48,767 nt of DNA from a virus. The stretch covers positions 1 to 48,767 of the IMG/VR virus record IMGVR_UViG_3300042863_000767, one strand, 5' to 3'. Each line of letters begins with the position of its first letter. Within the stretch, counting starts at the first letter, position 1. The translations under genes were made by a program, and so were the position numbers. The notes beneath the pieces are model-generated. The model saw nothing but the letters and a program-made list of their open reading frames with translations, made no database searches and was not told where the DNA came from. Of the stretch, positions 33,706 to 41,648 are shown in pieces.

Positions 33706-34804
33706 CTGATTCTAAAATTGCATCAATGTCAATCTCTCTTTCTTCTGTGTTGTAGTTAAAGATTGGTTTGATTCTTTCCTCAATTTTTTCTAATACTTCT
33801 TGAGTAAATACTTTTTCTGAGAAGAATTCTGCATTTGATACAGTTTCATCTAGGTGTTTGCAGATCCAATTTCTTGAAGATGCTTTAGGAATCTTTTCAC
33901 CCTTTTCAATTACACCTTTAGTAATACCAATTTCATCCCAATCAATGTATTGCTCTAATCCAACATATCTGTTCATACCTTTAGAGAAATCTAAATGGAA
34001 TTTAATATTAGTTGGTTTTGCAAAACGATTCTTGTTAGGTTTCGCTGTAACAATAATACCCGATCTTTCTCCAGCCGAATCTTTAAGTTGTGCTTTGTTT
34101 AAGAATAACACAATAGATGCTGCATATTCTGGTCCAGTTCCACCACCCGCTACTTGTCGTGAGATGAAATCTTGAGTTTGATATGTATGATTAGTAAAGA
34201 TGAAAGGTATCTTAAGATCAGCCATTGGAGTCATGATAATACGGAAGATTGACTTAAGTACTTTAGAACGAGTCATATCTGCTTTATCAGAACCTGATTT
34301 TGCATCTTCAATTTCTTTTGCAGTTGCTAAGTTACCTGCTGAATCAAGAATAATCATGATTTTTGGTACATTTCCACCTGCTGCTTTTGCATCTTGCATT
34401 TTACCTGTAATCGTAGTAACTGATGTTCTAAAATCTTGTACCGTGTTAATTGGTTGATAATTTACTTTACTTATATCAATACCAAACTTAACCATAAGAT
34501 CTTTATCTACTGCAGCTTCTGAATCGTAAAACACTACATTGTATCCCATATCAATTGCTCTTTTAACAGAGTTTAGGATTAAATAAGTTTTACCAGTACC
34601 AGAAGGTCCAGCGATTGAACATGTTCTGCTATTAGGCCATCCACCAAAAAGTGAACCACTAATACATGCATTTAAATGAAAGTTACCACTATCAATCCAT
34701 TCTGTAACCTCACTAAATGTTGAGAATTCCATAACAGATCCCATTGGATTTAGTGTTTTTAATTCACTGTTAATATCGTCGAAACTGAAATCTTTCTTTG
34801 CCAT
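33695..34804 (-). CDS. uvsX: Recombinase UvsX, RecA-like
   Basis: 369 residues (T4 UvsX is 391). It forms filaments on single-stranded DNA for strand exchange and recombination-dependent replication. Walker A is AGPSGTGKTYL (residues 65-75), followed by VVFYDSEAAVDKDL, Walker B IMIILDSAGNL, the FIFTNHTYQTQDF strand and the GGGTGPEYAASIVLFL loop region, all in RecA/UvsX order. The acidic C-terminal tail ends ILESDED. A variant AT-rich promoter-like sequence (GATATAATATAA) lies just upstream. Confidence 0.93.
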   Translation of the reverse strand: MAKKDFSFDDINSELKTLNPMGSVMEFSTFSEVTEWIDSGNFHLNACISGSLFGGWPNSRTCSIAGPSGTGKTYLILNSVKRAIDMGYNVVFYDSEAAVDKDLMVKFGIDISKVNYQPINTVQDFRTSVTTITGKMQDAKAAGGNVPKIMIILDSAGNLATAKEIEDAKSGSDKADMTRSKVLKSIFRIIMTPMADLKIPFIFTNHTYQTQDFISRQVAGGGTGPEYAASIVLFLNKAQLKDSAGERSGIIVTAKPNKNRFAKPTNIKFHLDFSKGMNRYVGLEQYIDWDEIGITKGVIEKGEKIPKASSRNWICKHLDETVSNAEFFSEKVFTQEVLEKIEERIKPIFNYNTEEREIDIDAILESDED

Positions 34805-34850
34805 ATTTGTTGTATTTTTTATATTATATCGTTAAATGCCAAATTGTTTC

Positions 34851-35033
34851 TTAATCTAGTTGTTCTGGAAAGGCATCACGTTCCCTAGATCTTAATGTGT
34901 TTAGTTCTTGTAAAGCTTCATCAGCTTCAATTTTTAACCCATCAATTCTTTCTTGAATACCCGATAACTTATTTAAAATGTGATTATAAGCGTCTACGTA
35001 TTCTTTTTGTTCTTTTGTTAAATTAACTTCCAT
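34851..35033 (-). CDS. Small coiled-coil hypothetical protein (60 aa)
   Basis: 60 residues, almost entirely one charged helix with heptad-like Leu/Ile spacing (YNHILNKLSGIQERIDGL). Function unknown. It is closely spaced with the 61-residue gene before it and with UvsX after it, so it probably shares their transcript. Confidence 0.6.
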   Translation of the reverse strand: MEVNLTKEQKEYVDAYNHILNKLSGIQERIDGLKIEADEALQELNTLRSRERDAFPEQLD

Positions 35034-35049
35034 AGTTTATTTTTTAAGA

Positions 35050-35235
35050 TTATTCATTATATGGATACTTAAATTCAGGTCCAAACATGTCTATTTGTCC
35101 AGGTAATTGTTCTTTAGCTATTTCTGCACTTTGAGTTTTTTTCATTTCCCAAATCAATGATCTAACTTTAGCACCAAATTCTTGGTTGTTTGGATTTTCT
35201 TTTTCTAGTAAGTATAAAATGTCTTTTAATTCCAT
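35050..35235 (-). CDS. Small hypothetical protein (61 aa)
   Basis: 61 residues beginning MELKDILYLLEKENPNN and ending with PGQIDMFGPEFKYPY. The QIDMFGP phrase resembles a short clamp-binding peptide (Q-x2-[ILM]-x-F type), which would suit its place just after the polymerase C-terminal half and near the clamp gene; this is inference only. It starts 1 base after the polymerase fragment ends. Confidence 0.6.
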   Translation of the reverse strand: MELKDILYLLEKENPNNQEFGAKVRSLIWEMKKTQSAEIAKEQLPGQIDMFGPEFKYPYNE

Positions 35236-35236
35236 G

Positions 35237-36445
35237 TTAAAATAATGCTGATGCGTAAATTAAATTTGTGTCTAATGTTTGTAGTCCTATTGCTGTAAGT
35301 ACTCTATTCAATGGATCAATCATTGCTTTCTCAAATTGAGTATCGTAATCAACTTGTGGTGCTATTTCATAAGGATATTCGTTTGGCATAAATGCATACA
35401 CTTCACTAATAGTTCCTATACAATTATAGATCTTAAGTTTCTCACCATTCTGAATGTGCTTATACTTATTCTTATATTTTTTATTGTTATTTAAAATATA
35501 GTTGTAGTATCCTGCAGCTTTTACATTGGCTGGACATTTTAGTCCAATTTGCAATTCTTTTTGATCGTCAATGATGTACTGATCGATATTGTTGGTTCTC
35601 TTATTAAAAGAGATGTCATCAATATTTGCTAACTTAAATTCCTTCTTACATTTTTTCATGAATTCAACCAATTGTTGCAATTCATTTGCATTTGGTGTTA
35701 CTCTAGATGTAAACAGAATTCTAAGACATTCTACTAATTTCTCTCTTGCAAATTTTGGAGTTGATGATTGGATCGTATCGAATCCAATAGTTTTTACTTT
35801 CTTTAATGATGGGTGACGATCAGTTACTTCTAACTTATCATCCCATGCAATATTTTGAATGTATTTCTTTTTACTCATCCAAATACCATTGTATGCAAGT
35901 GATTCTAATTCGAACACTAAGAAGTTATCAGTATTTCTCTTTTCAGCATATTTCTCCATACATTTCATGATATAATCTTTAAGACGATATGCATAAAATG
36001 CTAGAACGAATTCATCAATTGTCAATTTCTTAGATTCATCTAACCATGTAATTGATTCGTATAAATCTTGAAACTGTACATAACATGAATCGGTGTCAAT
36101 ATAGATTACTGCTGGTTTTTCAACTTTACCTTTAACCTTAATTCCAAATTGTTCATGAACCGCAGTGTCCTTATGCCAGAAATCATTAACATATTTGTTA
36201 AGTATTGTTTCTGAATAAAGGATTGCATTTTTACCTTGTTTGGTAATTGATTCTGCGATATCTAGATTAAAAAAGTGGAACCATTTGTTACCAAAGGCTC
36301 CATAGATAGAGTTTAGAGTTAACTTAACTGCTTGTTCATACGCAGTGAATTTGGCAGAAAGTTGCTTATAGTGGTCTATAAGCAACTTCGCCTCATCATC
36401 TGTTAGTTGGTCAATTGATTTATTTTCTAACTCTTCGATTGTCAT
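35237..36445 (-). CDS. 43B: DNA polymerase family B, C-terminal fragment (palm motifs B, C and thumb)
   Basis: 402 residues with an ATG of its own. It opens inside the fingers domain (IDHYKQLSAKFTAYEQ) and then carries polymerase motif B, KLTLNSIYGAFGNKW (about residues 41-55), and motif C, IYIDTDSCYVQF, with the two catalytic Asp (about 117-119). The SKKKYIQNIAW motif and a long thumb region follow; the C-terminus ends YASALF, possibly the clamp-binding tail. It lacks any exonuclease or motif A, which lie 3.8 kb away in the other fragment. Together the two make about 870 residues, near T4 gp43 (898), so an active two-chain enzyme is likely. Confidence 0.93.
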   Translation of the reverse strand: MTIEELENKSIDQLTDDEAKLLIDHYKQLSAKFTAYEQAVKLTLNSIYGAFGNKWFHFFNLDIAESITKQGKNAILYSETILNKYVNDFWHKDTAVHEQFGIKVKGKVEKPAVIYIDTDSCYVQFQDLYESITWLDESKKLTIDEFVLAFYAYRLKDYIMKCMEKYAEKRNTDNFLVFELESLAYNGIWMSKKKYIQNIAWDDKLEVTDRHPSLKKVKTIGFDTIQSSTPKFAREKLVECLRILFTSRVTPNANELQQLVEFMKKCKKEFKLANIDDISFNKRTNNIDQYIIDDQKELQIGLKCPANVKAAGYYNYILNNNKKYKNKYKHIQNGEKLKIYNCIGTISEVYAFMPNEYPYEIAPQVDYDTQFEKAMIDPLNRVLTAIGLQTLDTNLIYASALF

Positions 36446-36448
36446 GTA

Positions 36449-37192
36449 TTAGGCAGTTTGGCAGGTTGAAATTGTCAATAAAGTGTGTGAATCATTTGAT
36501 TCGAATACAACTTTGGAATCTGACACATAAACTGTTTGTTCCTCTTTGTCTAATAGATTTAAATACTTTTTGTAAACTGTAACTTTACCATTACCGTTTG
36601 TGTCTGGTGTAAGTACCACGTTAAATGATTTACCATTTACATTGATTCCTGCAACATCAGATTTGATACCGAATGTTTCGTCTTTGTCTAATGTAAATAA
36701 GTTTTTAACTTTACCGATCGAATGAGTGTCCAATCTAAAATCAAATTTAGAATCTGCTCTTGCAAAGATAGCATCGCGTTGTTCTTGTGAAAGATCTTTA
36801 AATCCTAAAGATGGTTCTGAGCAAGATAATGTGATTTCCAATTCGTCGTTAAAAATACGTAATGTAGATGCAACGAATTCTTCATCATTTTCGATGAATT
36901 CAAACTCACCTTTAATTGCGTCATGTTCGAAGTGTTTAATAGCTTCGATAACTTTATTACCCTCGAAGAATGCAATTTTCATTTCTTTTTCGGTATCAGG
37001 CCATTCACTTACTTGGAAGATTTTATCTGCCGGAATTGAGTGATGTTTTACAGCATCTCTTTGTGGAAGATATACCGTTGAATTAATTTGTCCATCTTTA
37101 ATTTTCATGTAGATGAAAGAGTCAATAAGTTTAACACGATTGATAAACTCTGTTAGTGCATGTTGGTCAATGCGATCAATTTTTAATTTCAT
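36449..37192 (-). CDS. 45: Sliding clamp, gp45-like
   Basis: 247 residues (T4 gp45 is 228). The trimeric clamp tethers polymerase to DNA and in T4 also activates late transcription. The sequence has the alternating strand-helix pattern with LTEFINRVKLID, DAVKHHSIPADKIFQVSEWPD, RADSKFDFRLDTHSIGKVKNLFTLD and a C-terminal VFESNDSHTLLTIST strand. It lies immediately before the polymerase C-terminal fragment, and after an RNA-structured intergenic region that follows nrdA. Confidence 0.85.
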   Translation of the reverse strand: MKLKIDRIDQHALTEFINRVKLIDSFIYMKIKDGQINSTVYLPQRDAVKHHSIPADKIFQVSEWPDTEKEMKIAFFEGNKVIEAIKHFEHDAIKGEFEFIENDEEFVASTLRIFNDELEITLSCSEPSLGFKDLSQEQRDAIFARADSKFDFRLDTHSIGKVKNLFTLDKDETFGIKSDVAGINVNGKSFNVVLTPDTNGNGKVTVYKKYLNLLDKEEQTVYVSDSKVVFESNDSHTLLTISTCQTA

Positions 37193-37258
37193 AAATTTGT
37201 TTATTAGATAATGATATTTGAATATTATACCGATATACTTGGGTTTGTTTCAAAAGAA

Positions 37259-37282
37259 AAGGCTTAGATTTCTCTAAGCCTT
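37259..37282 (-). terminator. Terminator hairpin upstream of the clamp gene
   Basis: On the minus strand AAGGCTTAGA pairs with TCTAAGCCTT across a short GAAA loop and is followed by TTCTTTT. It lies 67 bases before the clamp ATG and ends a short intergenic transcript. Confidence 0.7.
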
Positions 37283-37370
37283 CGGTCCAACGATACTATC
37301 GGAGGAGGGGTACAATTCGATGATACTCAAACTAGTATTTTGTATATATCTGATTTTATTAAACAAAAAA

Positions 37371-37402
37371 GGGCAGAGATAGTAGCGAACTTTTCTCTGC
37401 CC
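37371..37402 (-). terminator. Terminator after nrdA with a 16-base loop
   Basis: On the minus strand GGGCAGAG pairs with CTCTGCCC and is followed by TTTTTTG. The long loop holds TTCGCTAC, which is complementary to a conserved 23S rRNA sequence. Confidence 0.8.
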
Positions 37403-37409
37403 AACCCGT

Positions 37410-37427
37410 TAACTATAACGGTCCTAA
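37410..37427 (+). other. 18-base match to conserved 23S rRNA helix 69-71 (I-CeuI core)
   Basis: TAACTATAACGGTCCTAA on the plus strand equals the first 18 bases of the universally conserved 23S segment that forms the I-CeuI recognition site. GTAGCGAA, the continuation of that rRNA segment, lies nearby at 37382-37389 but on the other side. Minus-strand RNA would be antisense to the rRNA. The match is to a remembered sequence; significance is argued in the findings. Confidence 0.6.
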
Positions 37428-37458
37428 AATGTGGTCCTATTTCATACCACCGGATATT

Positions 37459-39174
37459 TTAACCTTCGCAGCTTGCACATTCAAGAATGTTTCTCGAAAA
37501 TGATTGTGCTGAACTTTGACTAAATTGATAATATAAAGTTTTAACTCCCAATTCGTGTGCTTTTAAATACAATTGATTAATATCTTTTGCTGGCACTGAA
37601 GGATGGATCATCAAATTCAAAGATTGTGATTGATCAATAAATTGTTGTCTTTGACCTGCTTGTAAAATTAATTCACTAGGGCTAATTTCAATAAATGATT
37701 TGAAAACCTCTTTAGTTGGGAAATCCAAGTGCTGTACACTTCCATCTCTTTTTAAGATTCCTTCCCAAACTTCTTGTGTATTTAAACCATATTTCTCTAA
37801 TTCTTCAATTAAGAACGGGTTCTTATAAATAGTTTTTGATTTTGCTAGATCTTTAATGAAGTAATTAGATTTGATTGGCTCAATTCCCATACTTACTGCA
37901 CCATGAATAAATGAACTAGATTTTGTTGGAGCAATTGCAATTAATGTTGTATTTGCAAATCCAGATCTAATTGATTCATAGCCTCTTTCATCATGTAACC
38001 ATTTAGAAGCTGCTTCTGTTTTTTCTTTAAGAGTTTTAAAGATAGTGTAGTTTAATTGTTTTGCTTCTAATGATTCAAATTCAATTAATTTAGATTGAAA
38101 TAGTGAGTGGTATCCTAAAACACCTAAACCTAAAGCTCTGTGTTGTTCTGCAAAACGATGTGCTCTTTTCATTCCTGGCATGTTATATGACTTTGTAACA
38201 AATTCATTCATAACTGCGTTTAAGAATAACGTATATGTTTCAATAGCATCTGTATCTTTTAATTCTTCCCAGTGTAATAAGTTAATAGAACCTAAACAAC
38301 ATACGAATGAATTAAATGAATCGGTTGGTAATTGAATTTCACTACATAAGTTTGAAGCTGTAATATCTAAACCTAATTCTTTGTAAGGTGAATTATTATT
38401 GGTATTATCTTTAAACATAATATAAGGAAAGCCGAATTCATTACGTCTTTGAATAACTTTAGCCCAAATCTTACGCTTATCTGCATCTCCAGCTTTCATT
38501 TCTTCAAGCCATTTGTCAGTTACTGTAACACCATATTGTAAATTTTGGATTGGATTTCCTTCTGAACCCATATCTAAGAATTCTAAAATATCGTTATGTT
38601 CTACTGGTAACCATGCTGCACATGCTCCACGTCTAGCTTCTGATTGTTTACATACATCAACTGTAGTGTCATACATTCTAGCGTAGTGGACTGGTCCATC
38701 TGCTGTTCCACCTGTAGAAATCTTAGCACCTCTTTCTCTAATATTTCCTAAGAAAATAGAAGTTCCACCACCATATTTAGACATCATTCCAATTTCTCTA
38801 GAGCCATTTAAGATACTATCTAAAGTATCGTCTACGTTTGATCCGTAGCAGCTAATTGGTAATCCTTTGTCTTTTCCGTAATTAATCCAAACTGGTGTTG
38901 ATAAACTATAAAAACCTCTTGCCATATAGTCTTCAAACTTTTTAGCAAAACCTTCAATTTTTAAGTTTTTCTCTGCAGTATTTGCAACGTCTTTAATTCT
39001 TTGTTCTGGTGATTCTGTAATGTAACCTCTTGATAAGAATGTTCTACTTTCTTCATTTAACCAATAATAACGTTCTCTTGTGTTTGGAATTTTATCGTTT
39101 GTTGTATTTTTCAGGATTGAATTTATTTCAAGTTCTTTAGTTTCTTCTAAAGAATAACCGTTATTCATATTCAT
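37459..39174 (-). CDS. nrdA: Ribonucleotide reductase class I large subunit
   Basis: 571 residues, much shorter than typical NrdA (about 750), because the N-terminal ATP cone is absent. Catalytic features are present: Cys109 in LPISCYGSN, the NLCSEI motif (Asn, Cys and Glu), the second redox Cys in CCLGSINL, the radical-transfer Tyr pair in KTLYYQFSQ, and a C-terminal CASCEG redox pair. It therefore should reduce ribonucleotides without the usual dATP on/off switch. It follows nrdB, the reverse of the usual nrdA-nrdB order, and ends at a strong terminator. Confidence 0.95.
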   Translation of the reverse strand: MNMNNGYSLEETKELEINSILKNTTNDKIPNTRERYYWLNEESRTFLSRGYITESPEQRIKDVANTAEKNLKIEGFAKKFEDYMARGFYSLSTPVWINYGKDKGLPISCYGSNVDDTLDSILNGSREIGMMSKYGGGTSIFLGNIRERGAKISTGGTADGPVHYARMYDTTVDVCKQSEARRGACAAWLPVEHNDILEFLDMGSEGNPIQNLQYGVTVTDKWLEEMKAGDADKRKIWAKVIQRRNEFGFPYIMFKDNTNNNSPYKELGLDITASNLCSEIQLPTDSFNSFVCCLGSINLLHWEELKDTDAIETYTLFLNAVMNEFVTKSYNMPGMKRAHRFAEQHRALGLGVLGYHSLFQSKLIEFESLEAKQLNYTIFKTLKEKTEAASKWLHDERGYESIRSGFANTTLIAIAPTKSSSFIHGAVSMGIEPIKSNYFIKDLAKSKTIYKNPFLIEELEKYGLNTQEVWEGILKRDGSVQHLDFPTKEVFKSFIEISPSELILQAGQRQQFIDQSQSLNLMIHPSVPAKDINQLYLKAHELGVKTLYYQFSQSSAQSFSRNILECASCEG

Positions 39175-39197
39175 ATTTAAGTTCTTTGTTTTTTATT

Positions 39198-40178
39198 TTA
39201 AAATAAATCGTCTTCTGTAATTGACTTACTCTTTTTGTTGTAGTCAACTTGTTTTTTGTAAAAGAAATCACCTTCTTTTGTTGCTGTAATTTCAACATCA
39301 AACCATAAAGTTTTTTCGATTTCTGCGAAATCAACTTCGAATACTGGTTTCATGCCAATGCGTGCTAATGAATTATTGAACCTATTTTGTATAAAATTCT
39401 TAATGGTATCTTTGGATAGGAACTCTAATTCACCTTTCTCAAAAATCCAATCTAAGATTTTAACTTCAGCGATATACGCTTTTTTACATGCAGAATCAAT
39501 TAATTGTTCGAACTCTTCGTCAAACCATTCAGGATTCTCTTCTTTAATAATGTTAATTAGTTCTGATCCAAAATTACCATGTATTTCCTCTTCCTTTGAG
39601 GTAGCTTCAACAACATTAGAAATACCTTTAAATAGGTTTTTATCTTTGTTAAATGACATCATAATTAAAAATTGACTAAATAAACTAACATGTTCAATAA
39701 ACAATGAAAATAATAATACTGATTTAGTATACATTTTATTGTCTTTACTTCTCGTACCGTCTAAGTACTTTGATAAGTATGCTATTCTATCTTTAATAGC
39801 TGGAATTTCTATAACATTTTGAAATTCCTCTTCTAATCCTAGGATTCTAAGTAGTTGTGCGTAAGCATCTTTGTGTCTTACTTCAGATTCTGCAAATGTC
39901 ATACCAACATCTCCGATTTCTGTGATTGGCATTCTCTTATAGAGATCAGCCCAAAAAGTTTTCACATTTACTTCAATTTGTGCGATAGCCAACATTGCTC
40001 TTTTAATCACTTCTCTTTCTTCGTCTGAAATCTTAGTTTTAAAATCATCAATATCTGTTGTAAAATTAAACTCTGTGTGAATCCAATAAGAGTGTCTAAT
40101 TGCATCTTTATATGCTAATAATGAAGGGTATTCGTATGGTAAAATGTTTACTCTTTTTTCGAAGATATTGTTATTCAT
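39198..40178 (-). CDS. nrdB: Ribonucleotide reductase class I small subunit
   Basis: 326 residues from ATG 40178; an upstream TTG frame starting at 40211 would run through the promoter motif and is unlikely. The di-iron site is readable: IAQIE (first carboxylate), E-V-R-H in FAESEVRHKDAY with the radical Tyr four residues after the His, IEHVSLF (Glu) and KEEEIHGNF (Glu and His). The C-terminus ends in ITEDDLF, the type of peptide that docks to NrdA. It generates the tyrosyl radical used by NrdA and is followed by nrdA after a short gap. Confidence 0.93.
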   Translation of the reverse strand: MNNNIFEKRVNILPYEYPSLLAYKDAIRHSYWIHTEFNFTTDIDDFKTKISDEEREVIKRAMLAIAQIEVNVKTFWADLYKRMPITEIGDVGMTFAESEVRHKDAYAQLLRILGLEEEFQNVIEIPAIKDRIAYLSKYLDGTRSKDNKMYTKSVLLFSLFIEHVSLFSQFLIMMSFNKDKNLFKGISNVVEATSKEEEIHGNFGSELINIIKEENPEWFDEEFEQLIDSACKKAYIAEVKILDWIFEKGELEFLSKDTIKNFIQNRFNNSLARIGMKPVFEVDFAEIEKTLWFDVEITATKEGDFFYKKQVDYNKKSKSITEDDLF

Positions 40179-40200
40179 CGTAGTTGTGTTTTTTTGTAAT

Positions 40201-40209
40201 TTATATATC
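40201..40209 (-). promoter_or_regulatory. GATATATAA motif before nrdB
   Basis: Exact motif 23 bases upstream of the nrdB ATG. It is the only exact copy before a nucleotide-metabolism gene rather than a virion gene, so either the motif is not purely late or nrdBA is expressed late. Confidence 0.45.
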
Positions 40210-40235
40210 AAGTGTATTGGTGATACCTTCGAAAA

Positions 40236-41648
40236 TTAATTTTTAATTTTTTTTAGTTTTTTTTCTAGCTCATGTGCTTTTTCATAATATTTATATGAAG
40301 TAGCTTTGTAATCTTTACGCTGAGCATATAAATCGCTTAGAATCTTTTTAAGAATTGAGTCTTCTTTCTTAAATACTACACCATTTTCACAAACAATTAC
40401 AGCTGTATCTTTTCGTCTTTCGATAATTTCAGATTCAGGAACTTGTTCAACGAATGACTCGGGAGAAATATTAAACTGTCTCATGATTGAAGGATATAGT
40501 GATGCAAAGTCAAATGCACTTACTCCACTATAATAACCAACAATGGGTTGCTTTACAAATGCTCCTTCAAATTTACCTTCTTTAAGAGAATCTGCTTTGC
40601 CATATTCTATACCAATCTTTTTATTTGTTTCTGCTAATTTTCTTGCTAACAAAGCTTCTGTGATTGCCACTGGTGATGAAGCTTTATACAAAGGCATTCT
40701 TGTAATAGTTGCTAATGTTAAAAGTACTTCCATCGATCTTAATTGTCGATCTATATAATATACAAGACATGAGTCAATTACGTTATAGAACACATACTTT
40801 GTAAAATCATTATTATAAAGATCCGTTAATGATCCAGCATATTTAATTTTGGTTACATCTAATACTGCACCAGAAACGAAGTCTAATGAATTTGATTCTT
40901 TTACAGCAACTGATCTGTCATATTTATCATACAATTGCATGTAATCCAAAATTCCCATGTGCATTGGTCGCTGATCTGTCTTGTCTAAGCTGCCAGTGAT
41001 TGCCACTTCAGTCAGGTCAATCTGTAATCGTTTACATCTATTGACTATATACTGCCAGTCATAGTTGATAAAGTTCCACCCTGTCATCATTGGGAACTTA
41101 GGCAAAAACTTATGTAAGAATGTATACAACATATTGTACTCATCATCAAACTTATGATATGAAAAGTCCCAATCTGTGTCGTAGTTTTTTAAGTGTGCAT
41201 TAGTATCCTTTTCAATTTTAGCAATTTGTTCTGATGTTAAATCTTCTAGACCTAATACAATTGCTTTACGTTCAGGTGTAATAATTGAAAATGTTAAGAT
41301 ACGAGACTTAGCCTCTTCTGGTTTTGGGAAACCATCAACGATCTCAGTTTCAATATCGACGAAGTATGTTCGTGGCATATTGAATTCATAGATCTCTTCT
41401 TTGTCTTTTTCAGGCAAAGAGTCCATGAAATATAACAAACTAAATTTATTAAAAGATTTTGCAATACCTCTTTTAAGTGGTCTATTGTCCCAATTTCTAT
41501 AGGTACTATCTTTATGCTTATCTTTTTCTTCTGTGACTACCCAATTTTGGAATTGGTTTACAGAATATCTCTTGAAGGAAACTTTTCCTTCTTTGTCGTA
41601 ATATGAAACTATTAGTTCCTTTTCGGTTTGTTCTATATCTAATAACAT
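40236..41648 (-). CDS. 43A: DNA polymerase family B, N-terminal fragment (exonuclease and palm motif A)
   Basis: 470 residues. The 3'-5' proofreading site is complete: Exo I TYFVDIETEIV (Asp98, Glu100), Exo II GWNFINYDWQYIV (Asn192 to Asp197) and Exo III YNVIDSCLVYYID (Tyr288, Asp292). Palm motif A is SAFDFASLYPSIMRQFNISPESF (Asp380). The chain ends in the first fingers helix (LYAQRKDYKATSYKYYEKAH) with a Lys-rich stop-proximal tail. Motifs B and C lie in the separate downstream gene. The start overlaps the dUTPase stop as TAATG. Both chains must associate to make an enzyme. Confidence 0.93.
   Translation of the reverse strand: MLLDIEQTEKELIVSYYDKEGKVSFKRYSVNQFQNWVVTEEKDKHKDSTYRNWDNRPLKRGIAKSFNKFSLLYFMDSLPEKDKEEIYEFNMPRTYFVDIETEIVDGFPKPEEAKSRILTFSIITPERKAIVLGLEDLTSEQIAKIEKDTNAHLKNYDTDWDFSYHKFDDEYNMLYTFLHKFLPKFPMMTGWNFINYDWQYIVNRCKRLQIDLTEVAITGSLDKTDQRPMHMGILDYMQLYDKYDRSVAVKESNSLDFVSGAVLDVTKIKYAGSLTDLYNNDFTKYVFYNVIDSCLVYYIDRQLRSMEVLLTLATITRMPLYKASSPVAITEALLARKLAETNKKIGIEYGKADSLKEGKFEGAFVKQPIVGYYSGVSAFDFASLYPSIMRQFNISPESFVEQVPESEIIERRKDTAVIVCENGVVFKKEDSILKKILSDLYAQRKDYKATSYKYYEKAHELEKKLKKIKN

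Larger units (their letters stand above)
37193..37458 (-). other. 266-base structured intergenic region between nrdA and the clamp gene
   Basis: The largest gene-free gap in the window. On the minus strand it holds, in order: a GTGGT...ACCAC hairpin, a CCGTTA/TAACGG hairpin, the nrdA terminator, an AT-rich stretch with GATATATAC, a CGATAGTATCG inverted repeat, and a second terminator. The heptamer TAGGACC occurs twice. Two terminators 90 bases apart suggest a small RNA between them. No ORF of note. Confidence 0.6.

Noticed and set aside
37193-37458. tRNA or full rRNA gene in the nrdA-clamp gap
   Set aside because: No cloverleaf, anticodon arm or CCA end could be drawn, and the rRNA similarity stops after 18 bases.
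39198-40211. Longer nrdB start at TTG 40211
   Set aside because: The added 11 residues would be encoded by the GATATATAA promoter motif and its A-rich leader; the ATG at 40178 matches the family start.
35237-41648. Split intein at the polymerase break
   Set aside because: Neither fragment end carries an intein-like extension; the N-half ends in a short Lys tail and the C-half begins directly in fingers sequence.
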